Assembly: GCA_030765065.1 (NCBI GenBank)
Contig: CM060990.1
Location: 664,218,618-664,282,617 of the forward strand
Direction: 5' to 3'
Source: Deroplatys truncata
Taxonomy: Eukaryota > Arthropoda > Insecta > Mantodea > Mantidae
Length of the DNA: 64,000 nucleotides
The notes beneath the pieces were generated by a model that saw only the letters and a program-made list of their open reading frames with translations, had not been told where the DNA came from and searched no databases. Of this stretch, positions 57,178 to 64,000 are shown in pieces (the first letter of the stretch is position 1; each line of letters starts with the position of its first letter). The translations under genes and the position numbers were made by a program.

Positions 57178-57624
57178 TGTGGCAGTATTTTATATCACAA
57201 CAATGTAAATGCCAGAGTGATTGTAGTGTAAATAAGCATTATTGTATGGCATTGATTTGAGATGTGCAGCAAATAAGTGATTATAGTGATATTAGAAAAT
57301 ATAACAGTTTCAGTCGGGCGTGTATCAAGAGTCAATATGTGAAATTAATTAATTGTGACGATAATAAAAGTGTAAAAACAAATTCTTTTATAAGTGTTAT
57401 CTTTCAGTAACAAATCCTTTCCGTTTACACACCCTGTTTAAGAGATATGCTCGACTGAGAAATAATAGCTAGCCGGAGGACAAAGAACCCAAAATTCGAA
57501 CTAGTAATACAATAATAGGCGCTCAGCAAAAGATAACATGAACGATACCGCGACAAATTGGATCCCATACGTGGGACAGATAAACATGAAGGATCTTCCA
57601 ACTACCAAAAAATATTCTACTTCA
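57178..57624 (+). mobile_element. Family B LTR, copy 2 (short form), in transposon H
   Basis: A 447-bp element starting TGTGGCAGTATTTTAT and ending ATTCTACTTCA, with an exact ACAG duplication (57174-57177 and 57625-57628). It contains AATAAA near 57363, the CCGTTTACACACCC block, and then a primer-binding-site-like TTGGATCCCATACGTGGGAC at 57558-57577, about 47 bp before the terminal CA. Relative to copy 1, most of the U3 region is deleted. Confidence 0.85.
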
Positions 57625-57786
57625 ACAGCACAAACACAAAGCAGCGACTGAAGCACAGCTGATAAAGATAACCTCAAATGCGTCATGCGCCGCCAGTTGC
57701 GCATCGGGAAAGTGCGGAGTCACTGCAGTACAGCGTGCTACGCATATGGCCGGTTTGTGGCCTCACCTTGAAACGACCGCACTGTA

Positions 57787-58140
57787 CATTTAGGTTTGTT
57801 AATTATTTTGTCTCTCTACATTTGTAAACATTGGATATACTATTCCTTTTCTCCACTCATCGGTTTTAGTTATGTTTCCCCTCCACATAACTACATTAAA
57901 AATTTTAAATCATTTTATGTTTATCATACCACGTGCATATTTTATTACTTCAACGTTTATTCAATCTGTTCCTGGAGTTTTCTTTTCCTTTGTTTTAACG
58001 AGAGTATTCTACAACTCCTCAGGCTCAACGGGATATTTTTACTAGTGTTGGATTAAAACTTCTCTCATTTGTATTTGCCCACAGCTTTTTATAATGCGCT
58101 AGCCTTCTCTTTCAGTAATGTACGTATTTCTTCATAATAG
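57787..58140. other. Unassigned AT-rich sequence
   Basis: An open frame at 57796-58056 is rich in aromatic and hydrophobic codons, as expected for AT-rich DNA. No domain was recognised. Confidence 0.3.
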
Positions 58141-58144
58141 TGCA

Positions 58145-59440
58145 ACAAATAATTAAAACGTTGGATGTGTTACATTCACATGACTTTCTCTAACCTCTAT
58201 CGCTTATTAGTGGATATACAAATTATTCTTACGAAAGTCTATTTTCTTATCTACTTCACTTTAATCGAAATAAAGTTTTCTGGAAATAGCTAATTATACA
58301 TTTCGTTATAGATACAAATGGAATAGCGATAGTCAAACATTTTAGAACTGGACGCTATACGCTGGCCTTAAAATTCCATACTCTTTCCATGACATCTCGA
58401 GAAACAACCACCAGGGGGACTGGTCACCAATGTGACTCTCCCTACCCCGAGAGGTTTTCCAGTAGGCCCGCAACTTAAAAATTAAATCCGGCCCTCCCGC
58501 CATTACAGGGTGGAAGTGGGTACGCTAATTACGCGTGGCAACTCTAAAAAAGGGGAAGACTACCTTGACCTCCGTGAGGACGACAGCAACCTAGCTACTG
58601 TCTACTGGCTCTCCAGGGTGGTACCGGGGGACCTGGAAGCGTCTAATAAATCCGCACAGACGTACCCGATCCCCCATGGGTATCGGGAACCACTGGCCCA
58701 CCGAGTCCAACCCAATCCAAACAACACCCTAACGGGTGGGGCTCGGACGTTTGGCCCGCGTACTTCTAGTGACGTCAGAAGTACCACGAGTGCTCAGGGT
58801 CCGCAGGCCCGCACCACGGCAGCTGAAGGGGTCAGAACCCCCGTTACGCGGATCGCGAGAAACAAATGAAAATTGAAAAAAAGAATGGCTAAGTATTGAA
58901 CAATTCGAATCGTTTATCTCGAAAATGCCTGATGCCACAAAAAAACTGTTTGTATAAATTGTGTGTTTTAAAGAGCTCTACAATTTTTTGTTTAGTATGT
59001 TTTCGTGTATCGCTTAACGTTTACAAGTTATAAAAGATTGTATAAAATTCCTTCCGAATGAAGAGGACTTCACAAACTATTCCCAGAAAATTCAAGATAT
59101 ACATTTTATTTGTCATTTAAATGTCTATAATATATGTTTTTTAATCAAAATTGTTAGAGCCATTTTCTGGAAATAAAAAAAAAAATTCAAAAAATGTTCC
59201 ATATAAAGAGTAGTGGGGGTGGAGCATTAACTTAAAAATAGTCGTGTCGCATATTTGGAGGCTACTGATCTTAATACCAAGTGTTGTGCCTTTTTTTAAA
59301 AATGCTTTTTTTGATTCAGGGGGTCTCAAATCGTATGTTTCCGGTGAAATCCCGGTATCAATTTTTTTTGTGGAATTCAGTACCTTCTCTACCTACTTTG
59401 TATGTGGTAGAGGAAGTAAAAATAGTGTCAGAAACAGGAA
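58145..59440 (-). repeat. Dispersed family C, split by retroposon D
   Basis: In complement this is a nearly full family C unit. Its left end is at 59440 (actatttttacttcctctac), it carries the uninterrupted ttctgggaatagtttgtgaa site where two other copies have a family A LTR, and its right end is near 58150 (gactttctctaacctctatc in plus reading). The two ends form a short inverted repeat of about 11 bp, ACTTTCTCTAAC-like. Retroposon D is inserted at 58408-58855. Confidence 0.75.
58408..58855 (+). mobile_element. Retroposon family D, copy 2, with 10-bp target duplication
   Basis: A 448-bp GC-rich insertion in family C, flanked by an exact 10-bp repeat CGAGAAACAA (58398-58407 and 58856-58865). 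A duplication of this length fits LINE- or SINE-type retroposition. It has a plus-strand open frame from a GTG at 58510 to past its right end, with TRGNSKKGE and LATVYWLSRVVPGDLEAS. The frame in copy 1 has a partly similar translation. There is no ATG, no known domain and no poly(A), so this could be an untranslated part of a longer element. Confidence 0.7.
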
Positions 59441-59634
59441 TATAAATTTCAATGTGTAAAAATCATGTTACGAATCATCAATATGAATCTGTTGCTTTAA
59501 ATCCAACTTTTTGTCCTGAAGAGAAGTTTAAATAACATAACTTCATTTTGGAAATTTAAAAATCTACTAGATCAGTTTTTAGAATATACTTTCGGGCACA
59601 AGAATACATTCTCTCATTGGGATTTTGTGTATTT

Positions 59635-60036
59635 GAAGATATGCATACATATAAATTTAAAGCATGTCGCGGTAATCTGTCGTGTTATCTTTTTATTCTA
59701 TTTGACGCCTGTTATTGTTTTACGATTTTGAATTTTGGGTTCTTTGTCCTCCTGTCGAGCTGAACAGGGCGTGTAAACGGAAAGGAGTTGTTACTAAAAG
59801 ATAGCACTGATAAAAGAATTTGTTTTTACACTTTTATTGCCGTCACGCTTAATTAATTTCACATCTTTAATCTTGATACACGCCTGACTGAAACTGTTAT
59901 ATTTCCGAATGTAATTACTATCGTAATACTTGTCGCGTACCTCCTTCACATTTTGTAACTAACTTTACGACGCGAGAGATTCTGTAGAACTGCGCGACGT
60001 TTACCTCGTGAATGATTCTGTACAACTGCGCGATAC
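59635..60036 (-). mobile_element. Family B LTR, copy 3 (fragment)
   Basis: The minus strand carries ctaaagttagttacaaaatg-like R sequence, cagtttcagtcaggcg, AATAAA-containing sequence and the ccgtttacacgccctgttca block, then ggaggacaaagaacccaaaa and accgcgaca near 59667. The 5' part stops at the poly(T) tract at 60037, where a minus-strand LINE begins. A short internal duplication (gaatgattctgtacaactgc versus gagattctgtagaactgc) lies at 59975-60030. Confidence 0.7.
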
Positions 60037-60063
60037 TTTTTTTTTTTTTTTTTTTTTTTTTTT
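60037..60063 (-). other. Poly(A) tail of a minus-strand LINE
   Basis: Twenty-seven consecutive T on the plus strand, that is, a poly(A) on the minus strand, at the junction between the Gag-only LINE unit and the family B LTR. It marks the 3' end of a retroposed RNA. Confidence 0.85.
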
Positions 60064-61730
60064 GGGAAAACAGGAGTAAAGGATTGAAGGAAAAACAAGA
60101 GTATGTATATAGGCGTAGAAAGGAAAAAGGAGGAGGAAAAGAAGGATGTGATGCTGTGATGGCACAATTTATTTGGGGCATCGTGGTGTACATGATGGCT
60201 GGTACCGCCGAAGCAAACCCGCTGTTTGTGGGTGACTACTAAGTTGGCGGATTTCTCCGCTGTGGAGGTCAGGTATCTGCCATTGCGATAGCCCTGACAG
60301 GGACCTGTAACGGTGGCGAATTAACAGGAGATGCAGGCTCCAATCCCGGGCCTGTTACCTCCGGGAATTGGCACTTTGTTGAGGATGATATTCTGGATGA
60401 GGTGGTTGACGCTGCACGGCATGCCGAAGCAGTCTGCTAAGGCGAAGCCGATTCAGGAGGGTAAGCCGGTTATCATCGGAGCCGTATTCGTCTTCGAGAT
60501 GGTGCTTGATGTCGTTCAAGAGTGCGCATTTGGCGTTTATTTGCTGTAGGCGCTCTTGCTGTTCCTTGAAGTGGCTGTTGATGTTGCTGAGGATGTGGTT
60601 CTTCGTTACGTCGAGGGATTTGTCAGCGCGTTCGGTGTCTCCATTAAACTGCACACTGAGATGCTCTTCCAGAGAGCTGATCCTGCCAGCTAGGTTTAAC
60701 ACCTCAGCATGGAGGTCCTGGATGGCATCGAGGATGGGTTGGTTCGAAGCTGTTATCTGTGCTTGGATCTGTGATGAGTCGCATGATGAGGTGATGGTCT
60801 GCGTCGTAGGTGTGAAGCTCTGCGGTGTCTCTGAGAGGTGCGGTGTGGCTTTACGAGGATAGAGTGGGCAGACGGCCTGGCCAGTGTAGTGCCCCTTGCC
60901 TCCACAGGAGGCGCAGAAGCGGCGGCGGTGTGTCAGGTCGTGTGCCCTGCAGTCGGAGGTGAGTGTTCCATTGCCACAGTAGTGGCAACGGGGTGCGGCG
61001 TCACATGACGCGGCGGTATGCCCGTACAGGCAGCAGCGTCGGCACGGAGTTGGACGCACACTGCGACTGGCCTCGAGCGACAGTGTTTGCCCTAACAAGG
61101 GCAGTCCTGCGCCGAGGGCCAGTGAGTATTCGCCCTCGTCCAAGAAGGTGAGTCGGACTAGCGGTGTAGGACCCCTGTCATTGCGAATGCGAGACGCCTT
61201 GGCCGCAGACGGCCAGAAGCGTTGGGCGGCGGTGAGTAGTAGCACGTCAGGGAGCTGTCGGTGGACTCCCCGGACGACTGCGGAGTAGCGTGCGGGCACG
61301 CTGGTCAGCGCACTTCAGGGGGATGTCGCTGGGAGAGGTGTGGTCGGCTGTGCTGGCTGGAGAGATGGCGCTGGGCGCTTCGATTGGCGGCGGCGGCGGA
61401 GAGGCTGGAAGCTTTTCGTCGTTGGCGGCGGAGCTAGTAGTGGCTTCCTCACGAGGAGGAGGCTTGGAGGCTGCGGCGGTCTTCTTCCTACCCATCTTGA
61501 CTCGACGAGAGCTCGAAGCGAAGTCCCGATACTTGTGCTGTGCTGTGCGTCAGATGGCAGGTTGAGGGCAACCCGATGGTGTGCTTAGGCGTGTACCTTC
61601 CCTAATTAGGGCTTTACCACGTAGTGACGGGATATGGGGGTTACAGGATGGCGGTTGTTCTTTAGGTAGGGGGAGAGAAAGGAGGTAACAAAGTTTGTTC
61701 CTCAACGGTAGCCGGTCATGGTGCAACTAC
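60064..61730 (-). mobile_element. Gag-only, polyadenylated Jockey-like LINE unit
   Basis: The minus-strand order is: untranslated leader (about 61730-61496), Gag-like frame (61495-60355), about 290 bp of non-coding 3' sequence and poly(A) at 60037. No reverse transcriptase follows Gag. It lies head-to-tail, downstream of the reverse-transcriptase frame that ends at 61861. The 5' boundary is estimated because no target duplication was found. It may be an internally deleted LINE or a non-autonomous unit. Confidence 0.6.
60355..61495 (-). pseudogene. Gag-like LINE ORF1 with zinc knuckles, one frameshift
   Basis: The start is the ATG at 61495 (MGRKKTAAASKPPPREE), with a low-complexity Ser/Pro/Ala N-terminus. 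Near 61300 the frame shifts; the rest (61299-60355) has a pre-zinc-finger region (VVRGVHRQLPDVLLLTAAQ) and a cluster of zinc knuckles. The first is CRRCCLYGHTAASC, a good CX2CX4HX4C; the second, CHYCGNGTLTSDC, lacks the His; the third is CASCGGKGHYTGQAVC. A likely coiled coil follows (LAGRISSLEEHL to EQQERLQQINAKC), and the frame ends SANSRR. Proteins of this type bind element RNA in Jockey-clade LINEs. About 380 residues is short for such a Gag, so the N-terminal part may also carry a deletion. Confidence 0.8.
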
Positions 61731-61860
61731 CCTTGTGCACCGCTGGTGGTATGAATTTTGTAATTATAAACATGTTGGGATTTTAATTTTGAAGTCCAAG
61801 CTACTCTTGAATGGATTGTATTGGAGTTCAGCTTTAGCTGCTGTTGGAATTACTCCGCTG
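61731..61860 (-). other. Junction between reverse-transcriptase frame and Gag-only unit
   Basis: About 130 bp, AT-rich on the plus-strand side (tgtaattataaacatgttgg). It should hold the 3' untranslated region of the upstream LINE, but there is no poly(A) and no match to the 3' sequence of the Gag-only unit. Confidence 0.4.
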
Positions 61861-63999
61861 TTACCGGATATGCCCGCAAGCCATGCGGGGAAGCCGGTGA
61901 TGCCTCAAGCGGCGTGTTCTGGGGTCATAATCCCCAAGAGACCTAACTAGGGCGCTCTGATGGTATGGCAACTGGTCGTAAAATTTTGCGGCCCGGCGCC
62001 TAATTTCATCCTCCACGTAAGGAAGAGATGAGGCTTCGTGAAGCAGTCTCACGGGAAAGGAGCGGTTTACACAATAGATGGCCCGAAGGCACCTATTCTG
62101 TACCCGTTGCAGGAGCAGCAGGTTGGAATCTGCGGCCATGCCCCAGATCTCGCAGGCATAAAGCAGGAAGGGGATTATCAGCGCCCGAAAAAGGTGTAAC
62201 TTTAAAGGGACAGGCATCACAGACCCCAGCATCGGGTACAATGAAGCCGCAGCCCCATGTCCCCGACGCGCGACGTCCCCGACGTGTCCCCGAAAAGTTA
62301 GACCCCTATCTAACTTAACCCCCAGGTAGGAGATGGCATTTGTCCATTCTATCCTTCTTCCGAGATAGCTGAATGTGGGGAAGATTGCGGGAAAGCGGCG
62401 CTTGGTGAAGAGAATGGCGTGGCTTTTTGCCGGATTGATGGATAATCGCCAACGCCTGCACCACTCTTGGAGGAGGCGGAGGTGTCTCTGAATGGGGTTG
62501 AAGGCTCTGTTTGGGTTTTTATTTGTACAATACAGGAGCACGTCATCAGCGTACTGTGCCATGCTGACGTGCTGCTCTGTGGGTAGATCGGCCACATATA
62601 CACTAAAAAGTGTGGGGGATAGAACAGAACCTTCGGGGACTCCGCCTCGTATTGGCCTTAGTGTAGATTTGTGTCCCGCTACCGAAACAACAAAAGTGCG
62701 GTGTTTTAAATATGTGTGTAGCAGGTGTATTAAGTGTGTAGGGAGCTCCAGTTGGATGAGCTTTTTGAGGAGCCCCGCATGCCAGGTCGTCGAGAAGGCC
62801 TTCTCGACATCCAGTGAAACTGCGGCGGTGTAAGCCCTGTCCTGGAAGCCCAGGGCAGCCGCTTCCACCACGCGCAGCAATTCCTGGGAGGTCGAGTGCC
62901 CAGGACGAAAGCCGAACTGATGTGGTGGGATGGCTCGAATGTCCCCTAAGGTGGGAGACAAGCGGTTAAGAATGGTCCTTTCAAACACTTTTGAAAGGAC
63001 AGAGAGGAGGCTAATGGATCTGTAATTGGCAGGATGTACCGGATCTTTCCCCGGCTTCAATATGCAGATAACCCGAGCCTCTCTCCACTCGCGTGGAAAG
63101 TGACTTAGGGCGAAGCACATATTGAAGACCCTGGTGAGAAAGAGCACGGCCCGGAAGGGAAGGCATCGTAGCATGGCGGGTGTAAGCCCGTCAGGCCCCG
63201 GTGCCCTTTTGGGGTTGAGACGCCGGAGTGCGCCTTGGATTTCTGAAGGTCTTATGACGGGATATCGATCCGCATCGTCGGGGGGACGTCGAAGGAATCG
63301 GCGTACCTCCCTCCGAGTACGTTCGGAAAAAGCATCGTCCTGGGGGTCATCTCGAGGCCTCATGGTCCTCTCAAGGTAGTCGGCAAACACATTTGCTTTG
63401 GCTTGGGGGAGGTAAGCCAGGCCTTGGGTGCCGTGGAGAGGGGAGGAGTATTGATCTCTGCGGTTGCGGAGGTGTTTGGCAATCCTCCACACGTCGCCAT
63501 CTTCGAGGTTCATACGGTTCATCGTCTCCTTCCACGCTTGCACTCTGTGCTCGCGTAGTCGGCGACGGACCTCCCGGCAAAGGCGCCTATGAAGCACTCG
63601 ATTATGTGGCGTGCGGTGACGCTGGTAGAGTCTGCGTGCCGCCCAGGAGCGGCGGATAAGCAGGTGGAGTTCAAGGGGAAGGACGTCAGGGTGCAAGGGT
63701 GCTGGGGTGTTGACAGTGAGGTTGTGGACCGTTCGTACCACGATGGAAGTGAAGGAGGAGACAGCCGCCTCCAGGGTTGGGACGTCTACGATTCTCGGGT
63801 TGGGTGGAAGGGATTCGTTGAGGCAAACCTTGACGCATTCCCAGTCGACCTCCCGGTGTTGAACCGGGACGCCGTGACTGGCAACCTGGGTGTTAACCTC
63901 GGCTAACACAGGATTGTGGTCTGAGTGTAGCGCGTTGATTGATGTGAGTGAGATGTGAAAGGGGAAATGCTTGATGATCGCGAAGTCGATAACAGTAGC
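61861..63999 (-). CDS. Jockey-like LINE ORF2: endonuclease C-terminus plus reverse transcriptase (5' partial)
   Basis: The frame is open from the window edge to the stop at 61861, about 712 codons without a break; the apparent start at 63909 is GTG inside the protein. The first residues, ATVIDFAIIKHF and SDHNPVLAEV, are the end of an AP-type endonuclease, which nicks the target. The reverse transcriptase follows: APGPDGLTPAMLR, then ILKPGKDPVHPANYRSISLL, FGFRPGHSTSQELL, SLDVEKAF with the first catalytic Asp, GGVPEGSVLSPTLF, and the QYADDVLLY box with the catalytic Asp pair. The thumb-like region has WRLSINPAKS and YLGVKLDRGL, and the C-terminus ends MACGHIR. Oddities: the usual AFD is AFS. 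Priming DNA synthesis at the nicked target is the known role of this family. The missing 5' part lies beyond the window. Confidence 0.92.
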   Translation of the reverse strand, partial: ATVIDFAIIKHFPFHISLTSINALHSDHNPVLAEVNTQVASHGVPVQHREVDWECVKVCLNESLPPNPRIVDVPTLEAAVSSFTSIVVRTVHNLTVNTPAPLHPDVLPLELHLLIRRSWAARRLYQRHRTPHNRVLHRRLCREVRRRLREHRVQAWKETMNRMNLEDGDVWRIAKHLRNRRDQYSSPLHGTQGLAYLPQAKANVFADYLERTMRPRDDPQDDAFSERTRREVRRFLRRPPDDADRYPVIRPSEIQGALRRLNPKRAPGPDGLTPAMLRCLPFRAVLFLTRVFNMCFALSHFPREWREARVICILKPGKDPVHPANYRSISLLSVLSKVFERTILNRLSPTLGDIRAIPPHQFGFRPGHSTSQELLRVVEAAALGFQDRAYTAAVSLDVEKAFSTTWHAGLLKKLIQLELPTHLIHLLHTYLKHRTFVVSVAGHKSTLRPIRGGVPEGSVLSPTLFSVYVADLPTEQHVSMAQYADDVLLYCTNKNPNRAFNPIQRHLRLLQEWCRRWRLSINPAKSHAILFTKRRFPAIFPTFSYLGRRIEWTNAISYLGVKLDRGLTFRGHVGDVARRGHGAAASLYPMLGSVMPVPLKLHLFRALIIPFLLYACEIWGMAADSNLLLLQRVQNRCLRAIYCVNRSFPVRLLHEASSLPYVEDEIRRRAAKFYDQLPYHQSALVRSLGDYDPRTRRLRHHRLPRMACGHIR

Positions 64000-64000
64000 C

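Larger units (their letters stand above)
56579..57784 (-). mobile_element. TA-flanked transposon family H, copy 2, carrying an LTR
   Basis: TA flanks both ends (56577-56578 and 57785-57786). The termini are inverted copies of CAGTGCGGTTGTTT and of its complement CAGTGCGGTCGTTT. Without the inserted family B LTR (57178-57624) the element is about 755 bp, close to copy 1. The remnant reading frame is on the minus strand at about 56750-57070. Confidence 0.85.

Noticed and set aside
60355-63999. One LINE with an inverted gene order (RT before Gag)
   Set aside because: A leader-like region with its own ATG and a separate 3' end with poly(A) make two adjacent units the simpler reading. A true single element of this order cannot be fully excluded from one copy.
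1-64000. CRISPR arrays, operons or telomeric repeats
   Set aside because: No regularly spaced short direct repeats with unique spacers, no prokaryotic gene organisation and no TTAGG-type tandem repeats were seen.

Overview
This is eukaryotic, AT-rich DNA that consists almost entirely of transposable-element remnants. The tRNA-headed SINEs, Tc1-like DD34E transposons, Jockey-type LINE and DNA transposons with a DUF4817-type helix-turn-helix point to an arthropod, most likely an insect with a large, repeat-rich genome; the species cannot be named from this window. I found no convincing host gene, RNA gene, CRISPR array or telomere repeat. All protein-coding signal belongs to mobile elements, and only one long reading frame (the reverse transcriptase at the right edge, minus strand) looks intact.

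Layout. 0.3-4.3 kb: a decayed SINE-like stretch, a dead Tc1 element (759-1951), a tandem array of a tRNA-Tyr-like SINE unit interrupted by a TTAA-flanked MITE, and a foldback MITE. 5.7-7.2 kb: a SINE split by a solo-LTR-like element. 8.5-9.0 kb: a second TTAA MITE. 10.6-11.7 kb: the first copies of a dispersed repeat, here called family C, with an internal GT/GA microsatellite. 12-16 kb: SINEs, a retroposon (family D), a GC-rich island and an LTR of family B. 18.8-26.3 kb: two family C copies each carrying an LTR of family A, plus a hAT-like MITE and SINEs. 26.6-30.6 kb: SINEs, a foldback MITE and a TA-flanked transposon that kept its helix-turn-helix but lost most of its catalytic domain. 31.8-35.4 kb: a second such transposon family and two inverted family A LTRs around family C. 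37-44.6 kb: hAT MITE, SINEs, a second Tc1 copy and an LTR. 47.9-58.9 kb: a LINE 3' end, an LTR, many SINEs, and a transposon containing a family B LTR. 59.6-64.0 kb: a minus-strand LINE cluster sitting in a family B LTR.

The most unusual structures are: (1) family A LTR-like elements (seven copies, five with exact 4-bp target duplications) whose 3' end carries one to five tandem degenerate copies of a tRNA-Lys primer-binding-site-like motif inside the element; (2) a polyadenylated LINE unit that encodes only a Gag-like protein, directly downstream of an intact endonuclease/reverse-transcriptase frame; (3) two unrelated transposon families that both kept the DNA-binding domain and the C-terminal tail but lost the catalytic core; (4) two family C copies with a family A LTR at the same internal site and in the same orientation, which suggests that the composite moved or was duplicated as a unit.
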